Shown one piece after another: positions 1-14,159 of a stretch of 64,000 nt of DNA. A program made the translations under genes and the position numbers. Every line of letters begins with the position of its first letter. Position 1 is the first letter of the stretch. The stretch comes from Macrobrachium rosenbergii (Eukaryota; Arthropoda; Malacostraca; Decapoda; Palaemonidae): contig NC_089744.1 in assembly GCF_040412425.1 (NCBI RefSeq), positions 32,746,243 through 32,810,242 on the forward strand, in the 5' to 3' direction. The notes under the pieces were generated by a model, which saw only the letters and a program-made list of their open reading frames with translations, had not been told where the DNA came from and made no database searches.

Positions 1-78
1 CCCAATCATCCACCAATTACTCAGATGAATGTTGGCTTCTCTATACCACAACAGTAGTCCTGTCTTGATGATGGACCC

Positions 79-735
79 ATGTTTTTACAAGTCGACAGTG
101 GCTTAGATGACCCTGAATGAATTTTAATTTTTGCAACCGATGAAGCCCATGAAGATTTGAGGCAATGCGAGAACTGGGCAGGAGACGAAACTTTCAAGAG
201 TTGCCCTACTATATACCTTCAGTTGTATGTATTGCACATTTAAATTAACAACTTCAGTGCCCAAAGATTATATGCTTTACTACCTGATAAATCCCAAACC
301 ACATATGGCAGATTTTTCAGAAAAGTTAAATACTTGGTTAATAATGAAGGACCTGAAAATAAAATCATGGACTTTGAAAAAGTTGTGCAAATACGTTTTT
401 TGATACTTTCCCGAAAACAAATTTGCTGTGCTGTTTGTGAGGGGAAGAGGTGACAGAAGAATGAGACTAGATTCTAAATTTTTTATAGAATCATGGAACG
501 TACATGAACGTTGCATGAGAGAAGAACCGTGTACTATCAATAGTTTGGAAGCATTTCACAGTACGTTAATCAAAGCAGTCTCCAGTAACCATCCCACTGA
601 TACCTTAAAAAAGAAGACATATTGGCCAAAAAAAAAAATGACACAAGTTGAAACTAGGAGAGAAAGTATTTCCAAAGAAAAAGTAAAAGGACTGCAACAA
701 GTGCATCCTGCATCTGGTACAGAAATATGATTGAA
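79..735 (+). pseudogene. MULE-type (Mutator-like) transposase remnant
   Basis: This is a decayed piece of a Mutator-like element transposase, the FLYWCH-associated type common in invertebrates. One frame (codons in register with base 121) reads VDSGLDDPE, a stop at 118-120, then ILIFATDEA and GDETFKSCP, followed by LQLYVLH and LLPDKSQTTYGR. This is the family pattern around the first catalytic Asp (usual form W..DGTFK..P..F.QLY..HG). After about base 421 the reading moves to another frame: ESWNVHERCM, then EPCTINSLEAFHS and SNHP, matching the family C-terminal block (WN.y.r....RTNN..E.wH....HP). There are at least two in-frame stops and one frameshift. I could not find its terminal inverted repeats. 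Family assignment rests on motif order, not on a search. Confidence 0.72.
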
Positions 736-2058
736 CAAAGAGAAAATATTTTTAAAAGGGATTGCTCATAATATCAAATCTTAAGATTTGTTTTAGTATT
801 GTGTTCAATAATAAGTGCAAAAATTCATTTTGTTGTTTTATTTGATTAAATATATTAATTTTAATACCAGTTTAAATTTTCTAAGCATTATAAATTCTCT
901 TTTTTTACCACTGATAATTAAACAATCTACATACATTGTGTTTTTGTGTTTTTATTTTTAATAATATTGATGGTAGCGACTTGTCTGGTACCAAACCTAG
1001 TACCAAATTGTCTGACACTGGACTGTCCGGTACCAAACTGTCTGGTACCGAATTGTCCTGCGCCATTTTAAAAAATGTGTGTAGAGGTAATACATCTTTG
1101 GAAGACGAAAACAGAGAAATTGTATTGTTGTCAGTCGCACGGACTATAAAGGGTGTGACCAGCAGGTAAACAGAAATGGATTAACATTCCTAGAGAGATT
1201 AAAGAGATGAATTTTGCTTTGAAGGAAGGTCAACACAGCGTTAGTAAATATCTTCTGAAACAAAAACAAAAATTATTTTGCTGCTGAAGAATCTCTGAAC
1301 CAACAATTCTGCACTCAAAGTAATGAGAAGGAATTCATTCTGTTCTTCATGTAATCAGTAAAATATATACACTATTAAAAACGATGTACTATATTCAAAA
1401 CACTCACTTATGTCATCATCAGCTTCACATGAGCAAAACATTCTTTCTCAGACAGAATCCAGCTAAAACCTGACAGGTTGGCTGGTTGCCATGGAGAGCT
1501 GTTAGCCAATGCCTCAACTTCTGCTCTATTCATAAACATATTTTGTTCACAAATTGTGCATATGGCACTAAGTTTGAACATTTCCATGATCACGATTATT
1601 TGACTGTTGATGGCAAAAATTACTCAATAATTTGCTTTATATAATTATTTCTTCATGAAAACAAGAATTTAACAATAATTTTAACTTCAATATAGTGCAA
1701 ATCCTGTTCCCAGACCATCCTCAAATGTGCAACTGCAAACTGATGACATTAGTAACAATAACGAACAACCCTCTCCAAGACTGATATAATGAAATGTATT
1801 TTATCATCTTACTTATCATTAAAATTCATAAGTTGAGTTACATTACTGTATTTTGATAATGTATATTTTTGCATTTTACGGAATGTTTTTGTTGAAAACA
1901 AAATGTGTTAGTGAACATATGGTCTTAATTGTCCCAATATCTTATTATTGATGATCTTAATTATCTCACATTCATTTAACAGTATAATATAAGTAATAAT
2001 AAACTATAATGAATAAATAACTATAATAAAAAAACCACGTAAAAAGGAAAAAATACTA
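736..2058. other. AT-rich non-coding stretch
   Basis: No gene is recognisable here apart from the short minisatellite at 976-1065. A few short frames exist, for example around 1186-1300 on the plus strand, but none shows a family pattern. Confidence 0.5.
976..1065 (+). repeat. 15-bp minisatellite, about six degenerate units
   Basis: The core unit is close to ctgtctggtaccaaa and repeats in a multiple of three. A plus-strand frame therefore reads a five-residue repeat (LSGTK and variants). Units differ by one to four bases. The surrounding 77-codon frame has no recognised domain. Confidence 0.7.
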
Positions 2059-2414
2059 TAGGCAGTCCCCGGGTTACAACAGGTCCGGCTTACGACATTC
2101 TGAGGTTACGACACTTTTCCAATATATTTATCAGAAATTATTTCCCAGTTTACGATGCATGTTCTGGGGTTACGACGCATTGTACACCGATCCGACGGAA
2201 GAAATATGGCTCCAAAATGACAGAATAATTAAAATTTGGAGGTTTTTTTTTATGAAAAACTCAATAAAAATGCAGTTTACATCATTTTCAATACACCCCA
2301 AGCATTAAGAGTAAGGTTTTCTTAGGATTTTTTACAATTTTTGGGTTTACAACGATTTTCGGCTTACGACGTGGCATAAGAACGGAAACCCTGTAGTAAG
2401 CCGAAGACTGCCTG
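2059..2414 (+). mobile_element. MITE family A, copy 1 (TA target, ggcagtcc ends)
   Basis: The left end begins taggcagtccccgggtta and the right end finishes cgaagactgcctg, its inverse. A TA precedes the left end; the right-hand TA has decayed. The interior carries repeated ttacgac/gtaaac motifs on both arms. It is the reverse-complement relative of the element at 48283-48645: both share the central ctccaaaatg/cattttggag and ataaaaatgcagtttaca blocks. The size (356 bp), lack of coding sequence and TA target suggest a MITE mobilised by a Tc1/mariner or pogo transposase. Confidence 0.82.
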
Positions 2415-5022
<2,608 letters not shown>

Positions 5023-5411
5023 TGCTGACAGCATGTCACCTGAGCAACCTATAATACCAACCACAACAGTAGGGGGTACCTGAGCCAACACCCACCTCCA
5101 GCCAGCAACACCAGTTAGGCATGGAAGATCACAACACCCCTGGGACAGTTTTCGTCATCGACCCACAACCAATCCAAATCTAGCCCACTAATTGTAACCG
5201 ACCCATCAATTATAAAACACTCTGCCTGCTATATATGTACTTGTTTATCATGTATCTCAATTTATTCACTTTTGTACTCTCATAGATGATCACCAGAGTG
5301 CGAATAGAGAAGACTATACAAATTAAATGCCCTGGAAACAGCTATAATTTTCAACACTATTATTATTATTACTAATGTGTCCTTAATGCTCAAACACAGT
5401 ACAGTATAGTA

Positions 5412-5771
5412 CAGTCGTCCCCCAGTATTTGCGGTGGATGTGTACCACACCCACCGTGGATACCGAAAATGCCAATAACGAAACCCCTCTAAAAACACTT
5501 ATAACTGCCCATTTTAATAGCTCAAACACCAAAGACCCCTCTAAAATGCTTATAACTGCCTAATTTCATAGTTCAAACACCAAATATATCTTAAACTATC
5601 ATTCTAAAATATTTAGTCATGAAAATAACAAGAAAATACGGTAATTGCTCTATGAAAAAATCCGCGAATAGGCGAATTCTCTGCAAAGAAATGTGGATAT
5701 ATATTCCATAGAAAAATCTGCGAATAACTGAAGCCGCAAATGCTGAACCACGAATAAGCGGGGGTCAACTG
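5412..5771. mobile_element. MITE family B, copy 1
   Basis: Ends are cagtcgtcccccagtatttg and the inverse of cagttgacccccgcttattc. A TA sits on each side (5410-5411 and 5772-5773). The interior repeats phrases such as cccctctaaaa(a/t)(c/g)cttataactgcc and a cgaataa motif. A second copy in the opposite orientation is at 13673-14042. No coding capacity; a TA-targeted MITE. Confidence 0.82.
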
Positions 5772-8700
5772 TACATATATATTTTTCATCCTATGAATGT
5801 ATGTATGCATGTGTATCCACATATGCATTGTTTACAGAATGCTACTAATTTTATTTCTATATAGAAAGCAGTGTTGTGTGTCAAATCATCAAAATGCTTA
5901 TGTCTTTTTTGTTGTAAGAATTCTGTGTATTTTACCTATCTTGTTTGTAACTAAGCTAAATTTTCTAGGAGGCAACTCATTTTGCTTATAACTGAAACCA
6001 AATTATAGTATATAAACTCATGATTCTTGAATGATAAATAAAAATGTGGGTTAGGATATGCTAATAATTACTTGCAATTACTGTAAGAGTTGTTACTGAA
6101 ATATTTTGTAAGCTATATTACCAAGCCTTTACAGTATTACAAAACTGGTTTTTGTTACTTATCTGGAGGCCAGAATTCCTGAATCCTTACAGACTTTGTT
6201 TTTTTTTTTTATTGGAAGAGGAAGACTCTAAACCCCTATCTCAAAACTTCATTGAGTGATTAAGCTTCACTGCTGCATCTTGCCCCCTCAAAGCACCCAA
6301 CTCAAGCTTCACTGCTGCATCTTGCCCCCTCAAAGCACCCATGAGAAAGACAATGATGATAAACAGCAACTTAACACCATCCTTACACACACTGCATTTT
6401 AGTTATGGAGCTCACAGCAAAAGTATGGCAAGCTAAACTTCATCCAAGGGGACGTGTCACCTCAGCATATAAACTGAAGCTCACTTACCACTCTTACAAA
6501 AGCAAGGCAAGTAAAGAGACTAACCTCTCAAAAAACCATTCTTAACTACCCTTAATTAGTGAGGTAAGGTTCAACTTTGAAGGGAGCATCTCAGGTGAAA
6601 AAGACACCTGAAAGTTTCAGAAGAGTGAGTTGTGCACAACAGTTTTTCAGATCCAGTTCATATGGTGCAAAGACCTGTGATAGCACTAAATGGTACTTCA
6701 ACAGGGCTGAGATAGATTCTCTCTTCCCATAGGAGAAAATGACAACTATTAAAGAGACAGAAGCGTCCATTTTTTACTGAGTCTGGAGATTTTCATGTAG
6801 CTGATTCAATAAGGTCTATTAAAACTGGAAAGTTACCTAATCTTTAAGCATGAAGGTTAGAGTCAAAGATCAGGTTATAGCTGCTGAAATGTAGTTGCTT
6901 TAGTGTAACAAAAGGATCAGATATGAAGAACAGGTATACTGGAATGCTGAGAATGGAATTAACAAATAAACGCTGGTTAAGAGTGGCTTTTCCACTAGAT
7001 GCTAATGGAAGCAAGATGTAATAGTGTTTTTCAGAGCTGTAAGAGAAACATATAGGAAAAAAAGCTATTATTTTTCCATTAGATGATGCAGACACAAGAT
7101 TTTTATCTTTCTCTTAACATATTTAAAATAAATACGAATAATAGGATAATAGGATGAATTCTTAAGAATATTTTGATTCAGTGTCTCTCTCAGCAAAATG
7201 GATGAGTGGTAGTGATCAAATTAAGGAGTAGGAAGAAAAGTATCAACATACTGCCCTTTTCAAGATTTAGTCAATATAAAAAAAGCCACAAAATGCAAAT
7301 AATAAAGCTGGTTTAAACCATAACGAAAGCCTCTCGAAGGAAGGTTACGAGTCAGGAATAAAAGCAATGTGAGAATACCAAAGCTTGGCTGTAAAAGCAA
7401 AGAAACAGCTACTGAACTGTGTAATCCAAGCATTACAAGTTCCACCGAGTGTATGTGGGAAAACATGGCTTGACAGATGTTATGAAAACACTTGAGAGGA
7501 ATTTATGAGTTTTGGTATTTCAAGCAACAATTTTTCAAGGGAAGGGAAATAAAAAAGTCATATCAACCCACTATAAAGTGAGCAGCAAAAGTTAAGCTAA
7601 CTGATGACAACACAGTCAGAAAACCATCAAGTAATCACTCTGAAAGGCAGTACATAATTCAGTATTGGAGGTAGTGATATGATGGTCAAAACAATATTTA
7701 TTGCATTCAATAGTTTCTTCCATCTCACAACTAACAAAGGTGAGGGGCATCATTACTATCTACAACAATATGGGTAGAATTGAGCCAGTTTTTGGTGATA
7801 TACTTCAGTATGTGGGTGATAAAAGACATACAGACAAAGGGAAAGACATACAGACAAAGGGAAAGGCTGTACAGATAGCATCACAGCGTGTCTTCAAAAT
7901 ATGAGCATATCTACAAAATCTACAAATCTGCTAATGCAACAGTAAGCACAGAAAAATCTGAATTAAAGAGAGTAGTGAGAGATCTGATAGGGGTTAGAGA
8001 AGTATCAAGGGGCATGAGTTTTGCAGAGGAGGAACACTAATTATCAAGCAATGTTCAATAGTGGAAAAACAGACAGGCCTACAATTGCTGAGGTTCGTAT
8101 AAAATTAAGAGACCTACAGCAGGCTAAAGAATCTTGGGTGAAACAATTCCTGTTACCTCAAATAAAACTTCTAACCATCAAATGACTGAAGCATTTCCTG
8201 GAGACTAAACGTTCCCCAAAATGCCAAACAAGGAAACCATGTATAAGTAAACTAAAAGGATAGTTAATTATCAATATTCTAGCAATCTCTTTCAACTTCA
8301 TCCAGGCTGTTACCACTCTTTCTCACTGCCCTCTTCAATAGCAACTTCACAACTCAGCTCCTAGGGTAGCACAATGTCCCGTATCTTCCATGATATAAAG
8401 AGAAAATATCACACATTCATTGGGAAGAAAAAAATATAACATAGGAGAAGAAACAGAAAGTAAACAATAACAAACCTAAAAATAAAACAAAATTTTTAAA
8501 ATTTAGCTAGGTAAAATGGGTAGGCATAAGGAAGGTTGTACTGGCTGGTCACATAAGGTTTTATACCATCTCAATAAGCAGTTGTGGCCTTGGCAAACTT
8601 ATTAACAATATGTAATAATGATGGAATTCTGACATTATATTTCACATTCAACTCCAAAGTCAAGAATATTTTGTGGGAGTTGCAAGATACATTTCTTAAG

Positions 8701-8891
8701 AAATCAGAAACTACTAAATTTCACAAAAATAACAATTAATACCTATATTTGAATTTAAACTGGAACAATGGTGTTAAAGAGTAAAACAAAACCAATCAAG
8801 TTGAAGCATTTAGCAAAAATCAATGGCCCAACAGTGCATGACACCACCTTACCTTTATGTACCAAGGCGAAAACATTGCATATCCAACAGG
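5772..8891. other. Non-coding stretch with small duplications
   Basis: About 3.1 kb without a recognisable gene. It contains the exact 38-bp direct repeat at 6262-6341 and a 20-bp tandem doublet (gacatacagacaaagggaaa) around 7826-7865. If the terminal exon at 8892-9023 is real, its right-hand part is the 3' untranslated region. I see no AATAAA on the minus strand close to the stop. Confidence 0.45.
6262..6341. repeat. 38-bp exact tandem duplication
   Basis: The block beginning aagcttcactgctgcatctt occurs at 6262-6299 and again, identical, at 6304-6341, separated by four bases. The identity implies a recent local duplication. Confidence 0.93.
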
Positions 8892-9023
8892 TTAAGGTGT
8901 ATATTTGCAGCGAGACAACCATGATTCCAAATTTTTTACCAGTTCTTCATTACCTTCAAGCTTTAATTCTTCTAGTATTTTAATGACTTCTAAACGATGT
9001 TCGTGAATTGCAAGTTCACTATC
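8892..9023 (-). CDS. Candidate terminal exon of PLC-gamma (43 codons plus stop)
   Basis: On the minus strand a pyrimidine- and AT-rich stretch ends in aacag at 9024-9028. It is followed by an open frame of 43 codons and TAA at 8892-8894. The peptide (starting DSELAIHEHRLEVIKILEEL, later NLESWLSRCKYTP) is charged and helix-like. The frame starts in phase 0, exactly what the last certain PLC-gamma exon (21626-21730, ending in phase 0 at GAG) requires. The intron would be 12.6 kb. I do not recognise this tail from other PLC-gamma proteins, whose C-termini vary widely. It could instead be the last exon of another gene, or chance: a 43-codon frame alone is weak evidence. Confidence 0.42.
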   Translation of the reverse strand, partial: DSELAIHEHRLEVIKILEELKLEGNEELVKNLESWLSRCKYTP

Positions 9024-9404
9024 CTGTTAATATAAAAAGTTAATAAAGGCTTTGTCCTCTTTACAAGGCCAAAGTTTCTGGACACCTTGGCTATGCTTTC
9101 TTTGATATCAAGAATGATGGTTTTGTTCTTAAGAAAAGGCATTTCATGCTCAAGTCCAGTATAACTTCAAACAAAAAAGCAGCAATATGATTGTATTTGG
9201 AGGAAAAAATTTATGGGAGGGTTCATCCATTAATGCTTGTGAAATGCAAACTTCTTTGAAACTGAGGGAACAAAAAGATGTTACCAAAGAGATTTTCTAA
9301 AGATCTAATGTAAGTTATTCACCAAGCTTGCACAAAATTAAGAAAAGAGGCCATGTACCCTTCTCACCTCTACTAACCTAGTTTCCTATACACAAACAAC
9401 AATG

Positions 9405-9407
<3 letters not shown>
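9024..9407. other. Short non-coding stretch
   Basis: Nothing recognisable between the candidate exon and the (TAA)n tract. If the exon call is right it is part of the last PLC-gamma intron. Confidence 0.45.

Positions 9408-9485
<78 letters not shown>
9408..9485. repeat. (TAA)n microsatellite, 78 bp
   Basis: About 26 uninterrupted TAA units. The hAT terminal repeat begins about 20 bases to the right. Confidence 0.97.
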
Positions 9486-9488
<3 letters not shown>

Positions 9489-9506
9489 TACTGTAATAAT
9501 ATAGAT

Positions 9507-11110
9507 CATTGGTTCTTAACCTTTTTATTACCATACCCCCTCTAAGAGTTGGTCCTTCCCTCCATGGCCCCCCTGCATCTATAATTCCCTCCCAGATTTA
9601 AAGGAAAATGAAAACAAAGAGAAAGAGAAATGGTGTTCTTATTCTTTTGGGAATGAATCAGTGAGATAGTTGACACTGCTTCTTAGCTACTAGATCTTGA
9701 ATGTATGGTTGAATGCCAGAGTGTGCACAGCTTAAGTCCCCTTCAACATTCAGACTGTTTCTGTATTTGGTCTTGAGAGCAACAATAGTGGAAAATGCAG
9801 CTTCACAAATATAAGTGGACCCAAACATACTTAGTATCCAAAGAGTCTGATGTGAGATCAGAGGGTAAACAGGAAGGTACTTGACACACAACATTTCAAG
9901 ATCCAGTTCTCTGAAGTGTTCTTCAGCTATGGAATTGAACTTAAAACTCAAGAAACTCCTCTTGCACTTCATCTACAGCATCAGGTACTTCACATTAAAA
10001 TGGGTTCCTGATGAATGTCCAGGCTTCACACTTTTCATCTATGTCTGGAAGTATCAGATATACTCTGCTTTCAAGTCATATAGATGAGTGATTATTTGCT
10101 TCATTAAATCAGAATCAAGGGTACAATGAATGAGAGCAGAACCTAGATTACTAAAACTGGCTGTATTTCCCTGCTGAACTCTAACACTTCCATAGGTTGA
10201 CTTTGGCCATGAAGGTTCAAATGGTGTCATGGTGCTTAATGATGTTGATGATTTTCCCTTGTAGTTTAAGGTTGAGAGCATTCAACACATTGAAGATATC
10301 CACCAAGTATACTAGCCTTCAGACTGGAACTTGTCATGCAGGTCTGCCTTCTGACGCGAATCTAGAAATACTGCTACTCCTCCTCATAGTTCATAAAACC
10401 ATTCAAGCATGTTCCCTTTTTTACTGCCATCTTACAGTCATGTGAAATAGCAAGCTTTTTTTAGATTCCATACCCGTACACAGCAGTTTGAAGAGATGAC
10501 TGTTTAGGGTGCCAGCTTTGATATACATAGCTGACTACTATTATAGCCACATTCAGGACATCCCTCATTTCAGCATGTAAAGTTCTGGATATTAAGACTT
10601 CATGATGAAGCAAGCATTGTGTACCTACAACAGATGGACTTTTTCTTTCACCCTTGTAAGAATCCAAACTTTTGGAGTTTCATCAGTGTACATTCTTACA
10701 GTCAGTCCCATGAAAGTTGTTTTTCCTGAAAGAAGTCTGATACATAATGAAAAACATCAGCTGTTGTTGTAGAACTTTCCATGGGGTGACATGACAGCAT
10801 TTCCTCTTTTACACTGTTGCCTGACACGAAACGAGCATACATCAGTAGCTGAGAACATTGAGTGATATCAGTTGTTTCGTCACATTGGATGGGAAAAACA
10901 AGAGAATCTCTTACTTGGTTGAGAATTTGATCTTTGGTGTCTTGAGAAAATTCATCGATCCTTCCCTTGAAATTGACTGATAGTGAAACTTGGGAAGCTT
11001 ATTTGCACTATCTTTCCCCAAAACGTGTTCTGCTGCCCAAAATATGCTTGATTTTATGACTCCCTCTCCAATGTTATGGCTCTTCCTGGTTTTTGCAATC
11101 AACATGGTGA
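9507..11110 (-). pseudogene. hAT transposase relic (ZBED/Charlie-like)
   Basis: A decayed hAT DNA transposon on the minus strand. Its outer end at 9507 reads cattggttcttaacc, close to the hAT terminal repeat cagtggttctcaacc. Coding pieces in order from the right: MLIAKTRKSHNIGEGVIK (about 11105-11050); CLLHHEVLISRTLHAEM (about 10620-10570); a middle piece ending at 10054; and the C-terminal dimerisation region at 9972-9658 with GSTYICEAAFSTIVALKTKY and a final KKQCQLSH. This is the order of ZBED/SCAND-type hAT proteins. Pieces lie in different frames with stops between them. The right-hand terminal repeat was not found; a DIRS copy begins at about 11187 and may have replaced it. Confidence 0.82.
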
Positions 11111-11186
11111 TCTCATAGGAAACCTCAACAACCTTTGAAGTCTGTTGCTTAAATGTCCAGGCAAGGAGTGTCTTCCAGTTTTAAAA

Positions 11187-12875
11187 AATGACTAATTTTT
11201 AATCAATTTGTATTTCTCATAACTAACACACCTTAGGTCTTTACGTGTGGGGGGAATCTCAAAGCACACAGCTGGATCCAGCTTAAAAATAGAACAAGGT
11301 TAGTGGCATGAGTGTATTAGCCAGCCTAACCTCTTCTCCCCATCATATACGCCATGACGCACTAGTTGTCTTCTAGCCCAGGTAACTGTATGAGGGGTGG
11401 CTTGAGGTGGGCCATTTATGTAAAGACTTCAGGTTTGTTAGTTATGAAAAATATAAATTGATTAAAAATTTGTTATTTGTTCATACATGGAACAAACCAT
11501 CGGTCTTTACATATGGAGAGACTTTCTTATGGTGGGAGGATAAAGTAAGCTTTAGAACAGACTGGTGGTTCAGCTCACCTGGGCTCACTTCCTGGTCAAT
11601 TGTTAGAGCAGTGGAAGGAGTCATATGCCTCTGATCTGTTAAGTGAAAGATTACCCAACAGCCAGACATCTGGGCTTTGACACAATGTAAACTCCAGTCT
11701 ACATTGTCTAGGAAGAAAAGAACTTGTAATTGTCGGAGACAGCAAAAACCAATGGTAGCTATCGATCTTGTTCTACTGTCAATCCCTCTCACCTCTTGTC
11801 AGAGAGAAGGTAGGACTTGCTTCTATTTCTAGAATTTGTATTGTGTAGGAACAATCATACTATATAAAATAGAATTAGTGCTCACTCACCTGTATCTAGC
11901 CAGTTCCAGCAAATGATGGTTCAAATCTCTCCCCTGCCCACTGGAAGAGGAGAAGAAAGAGAAAGGAAGAAGGCCAGTCACCCCAATCATTCTAACTTTC
12001 ACAAACAACGTCTTTGGCAAGATACATCTGCCCAGCTAGGGGCACTAGATGAGCTACACAACTTGTTGAGCAGCCACCACCAGACCCAAAGAAAAAGTGT
12101 CCAAGGACCAATGGACAACGTCCCGTAGGAAGAAGGAATGAACTGACAGGTTCTTTCTGAAAGCGATGGAAGGGACACAGCCCCTAACATCATGAGCTCT
12201 TGAAAGCACAGTACTGACGTCTGCATTTGAAGAAGTACTGTATGCTCATCTAATTACTTCACATAGCCAAAAAGAGTTGGGTTCTTGGATACTTCTTTCT
12301 TGCTCTGGCCCATGCTAACAAAAAGTCTTCAACACACCAGGCCTGAGATATCTAGTCCCTTTGGAGTGCTTCACAGAACCCTAACAGGACATAAAAGTAA
12401 CTCCTCTGGACCATTATCAACAAAATCTTCTAGGGAGGGGATAAATTTTGAGTCTTGGCTGTGAATTCCGGGACAAATTTGAAGGTTACTGACCCCCAAC
12501 CCCTAAGTGTTTAACATTAAAAGAGAGGCCATGAAGTTCCCCTACTTTCTTTGTTGAGACTAAAGCCAGTAAGAAAACTGTCTTGAGGGTCAAATTTCTG
12601 TCTGATGAACCCTGTAAGGGTTCACATGGTGCATGAATGAGGCTGCTAAGGACGAGGGTCAAATCCCAGTTAGGAGGCTTACGTTTTCTTGGGGAACAGG
12701 ACTGTTCGAAACTTTTGAGGTGCATAGAGATCTCCCATGAGGAGGAAATATCTACACATTTCAGGTGCAGAACTAGCCCTAGAACAGCCCTGTAGTCCCC
12801 AATGGCTGACACAGAAAGTAGCTCTCTCCCTACGGAGGAATACGAGGAAGTCAGCTACTTGCTGAATAGAAGTTC
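11187..12875 (-). mobile_element. DIRS1-like retrotransposon, 5'-truncated copy A
   Basis: The copy matches the left 1.6 kb of the larger DIRS element at 31.3-38.2 kb in order and orientation. An inverted pair near 11190-11235 and 11430-11475 (atcaatttgtattt ... aaatataaattgat) frames a spacer, then comes a terminal repeat-like segment (gaacaaaccatcggtcttta, about 11489). At 12812-12486 the minus strand encodes part of the tyrosine recombinase: PPNWDLTLVLSSL, EPLQGSSDRNLTLKTVFLLA, KKVGELHGLSF. Homology stops at about 12875, where a LINE 3' end begins. Gag, reverse transcriptase and RNase H are missing, so the copy is dead. Confidence 0.78.
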
Positions 12876-13335
12876 CAACTGGAATCTTTCACATTCACAG
12901 TTGATCCCTGATCCCCTTTACCTGCTGAAAGCAACCAGATTCGCTGAACAGCAGCACCAATATGCAGTATATATGCCTCGCTGTCGAACTTCTCAGTTCC
13001 AGAGGTCCTTTATCCCTCACACCATTGGATTGTGGAACAGCCTTCCAGAGGGTGTAGTGCAACTGAAACTTCACAAGTTCAAGCGAAGGTACTATGCATT
13101 ACTACTCTAATACTATTCCTCTTGCATTTTAATATATTTTTATCTATTTGTTAATTTATAATTTTATTCTTTCCGACTAAGTGATATCTCTTCTTTCGGT
13201 ATTTCCCTTACCTTCCCTTACTTCTTCCTAATGAACATCATATTCTTTGGAAGCTTGAATTTCAAGTCAATGCCCCCTGTGGGCTTGTTCCATATGAATA
13301 GGTCTCATCTTCTGAATAATAATAATGATAATAAA
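12876..13335 (+). pseudogene. LINE 3' end: C-terminal ORF2 tail plus 3' UTR
   Basis: The plus-strand frame through 13110 ends with YMPRCRTSQFQRSFIPHTIG, LWNSLPEGV and FKRRYYALLL. This is the typical final segment of ORF2 in several non-LTR retrotransposon clades (RSF.P....LWNSLP...FK). After the stop a short 3' UTR with ggcttgttccatatgaatag leads into an aataataataat tail at about 13315-13335, as expected for a LINE ending in short tandem repeats. The start at about 12876 is an abrupt junction with DIRS copy A, so this is a 5'-truncated insertion. The clade cannot be fixed from the tail alone. Confidence 0.72.
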
Positions 13336-13672
13336 ATTAAATGTAACCGTGGACGAGGGTTAACTTTAAGAGCAAAATTAGCAGTGAAAGCAAAATTAAG
13401 AGAACTTACGCTTAGCTGTTTATAAGGATACAGCCTTTGAGATGCGACATACCTCACAAGCCTGTACTGAATAACTGAGAGAAGAGATGTTATTGCCATG
13501 GATGGGTGCAGAAGACTAGGTCCTGGGAGAGAAAGGGACTCATGAGTCACCAGAGTAGTATACAGGTGAAGGAAGTGTTAATTCTTCCCAACAGCCCCCC
13601 TGGGTTTTCAGGGACAGGGAGGGATGTTAATAATTTCAGAAAATGGTAAGCCCAACGAGTCTAAGTAGAGTA
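13336..13672. other. Short non-coding stretch
   Basis: Nothing recognised. It may be leftover DIRS sequence beyond the LINE insertion, but I could not align it to the larger DIRS copy. Confidence 0.4.
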
Positions 13673-14042
13673 GAGTGGATCCCTGCCTATTCATGATTCT
13701 GGATTTGCGGCTTCACCTATTCACGGATTTCTCTATGGAACATATATGTATACACATTATTCACTGGAAATTCACCTATTCATGGTATTTTTCATAGAGA
13801 AATATTCACAAATTACTGTATTTTCATATCATTTTCGTGACTAAATGCACTTTTCGTGATAAAAATATTAAAATATTCAGGTATAAGCAATTTTACAGGA
13901 TTTTCTACAGGGTTTTCTGGTGTTTTGAACTACCAAAATAGGCAGTTATAAGCATTTTTAGAGGGGTTTTAAGTATTCCCAGATTTTAGCTATTCATGGG
14001 GGGTAGTGGTATGCATCCCCTGCGAATGCTGGGAGTCGACTG
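13673..14042. mobile_element. MITE family B, copy 2 (inverted relative to copy 1)
   Basis: The right end finishes gggagtcgactg followed by TA. The left end gagtggatccctgcctattc, preceded by TA, is its degenerate inverse. The interior shares with 5412-5771, in reverse complement, ggcagttataagcatttt and agaggggttt plus the ttcgtgactaaat block. No coding capacity. Confidence 0.8.
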
Positions 14043-14159
14043 TAGTGGGCTATAAGAAACTAATGTTATAAGGCTATACTTTTGCATTTTTTCATTAACT
14101 TCTGAATACTGCATTAGTCCCCCACTCTTGTTAAGTGAATAACAAATATAATTAGAGAA

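Noticed and set aside
1408..1593. Minus-strand 61-codon frame as a further PLC-gamma or host exon
   Set aside because: No splice sites in a compatible phase and no family resemblance.
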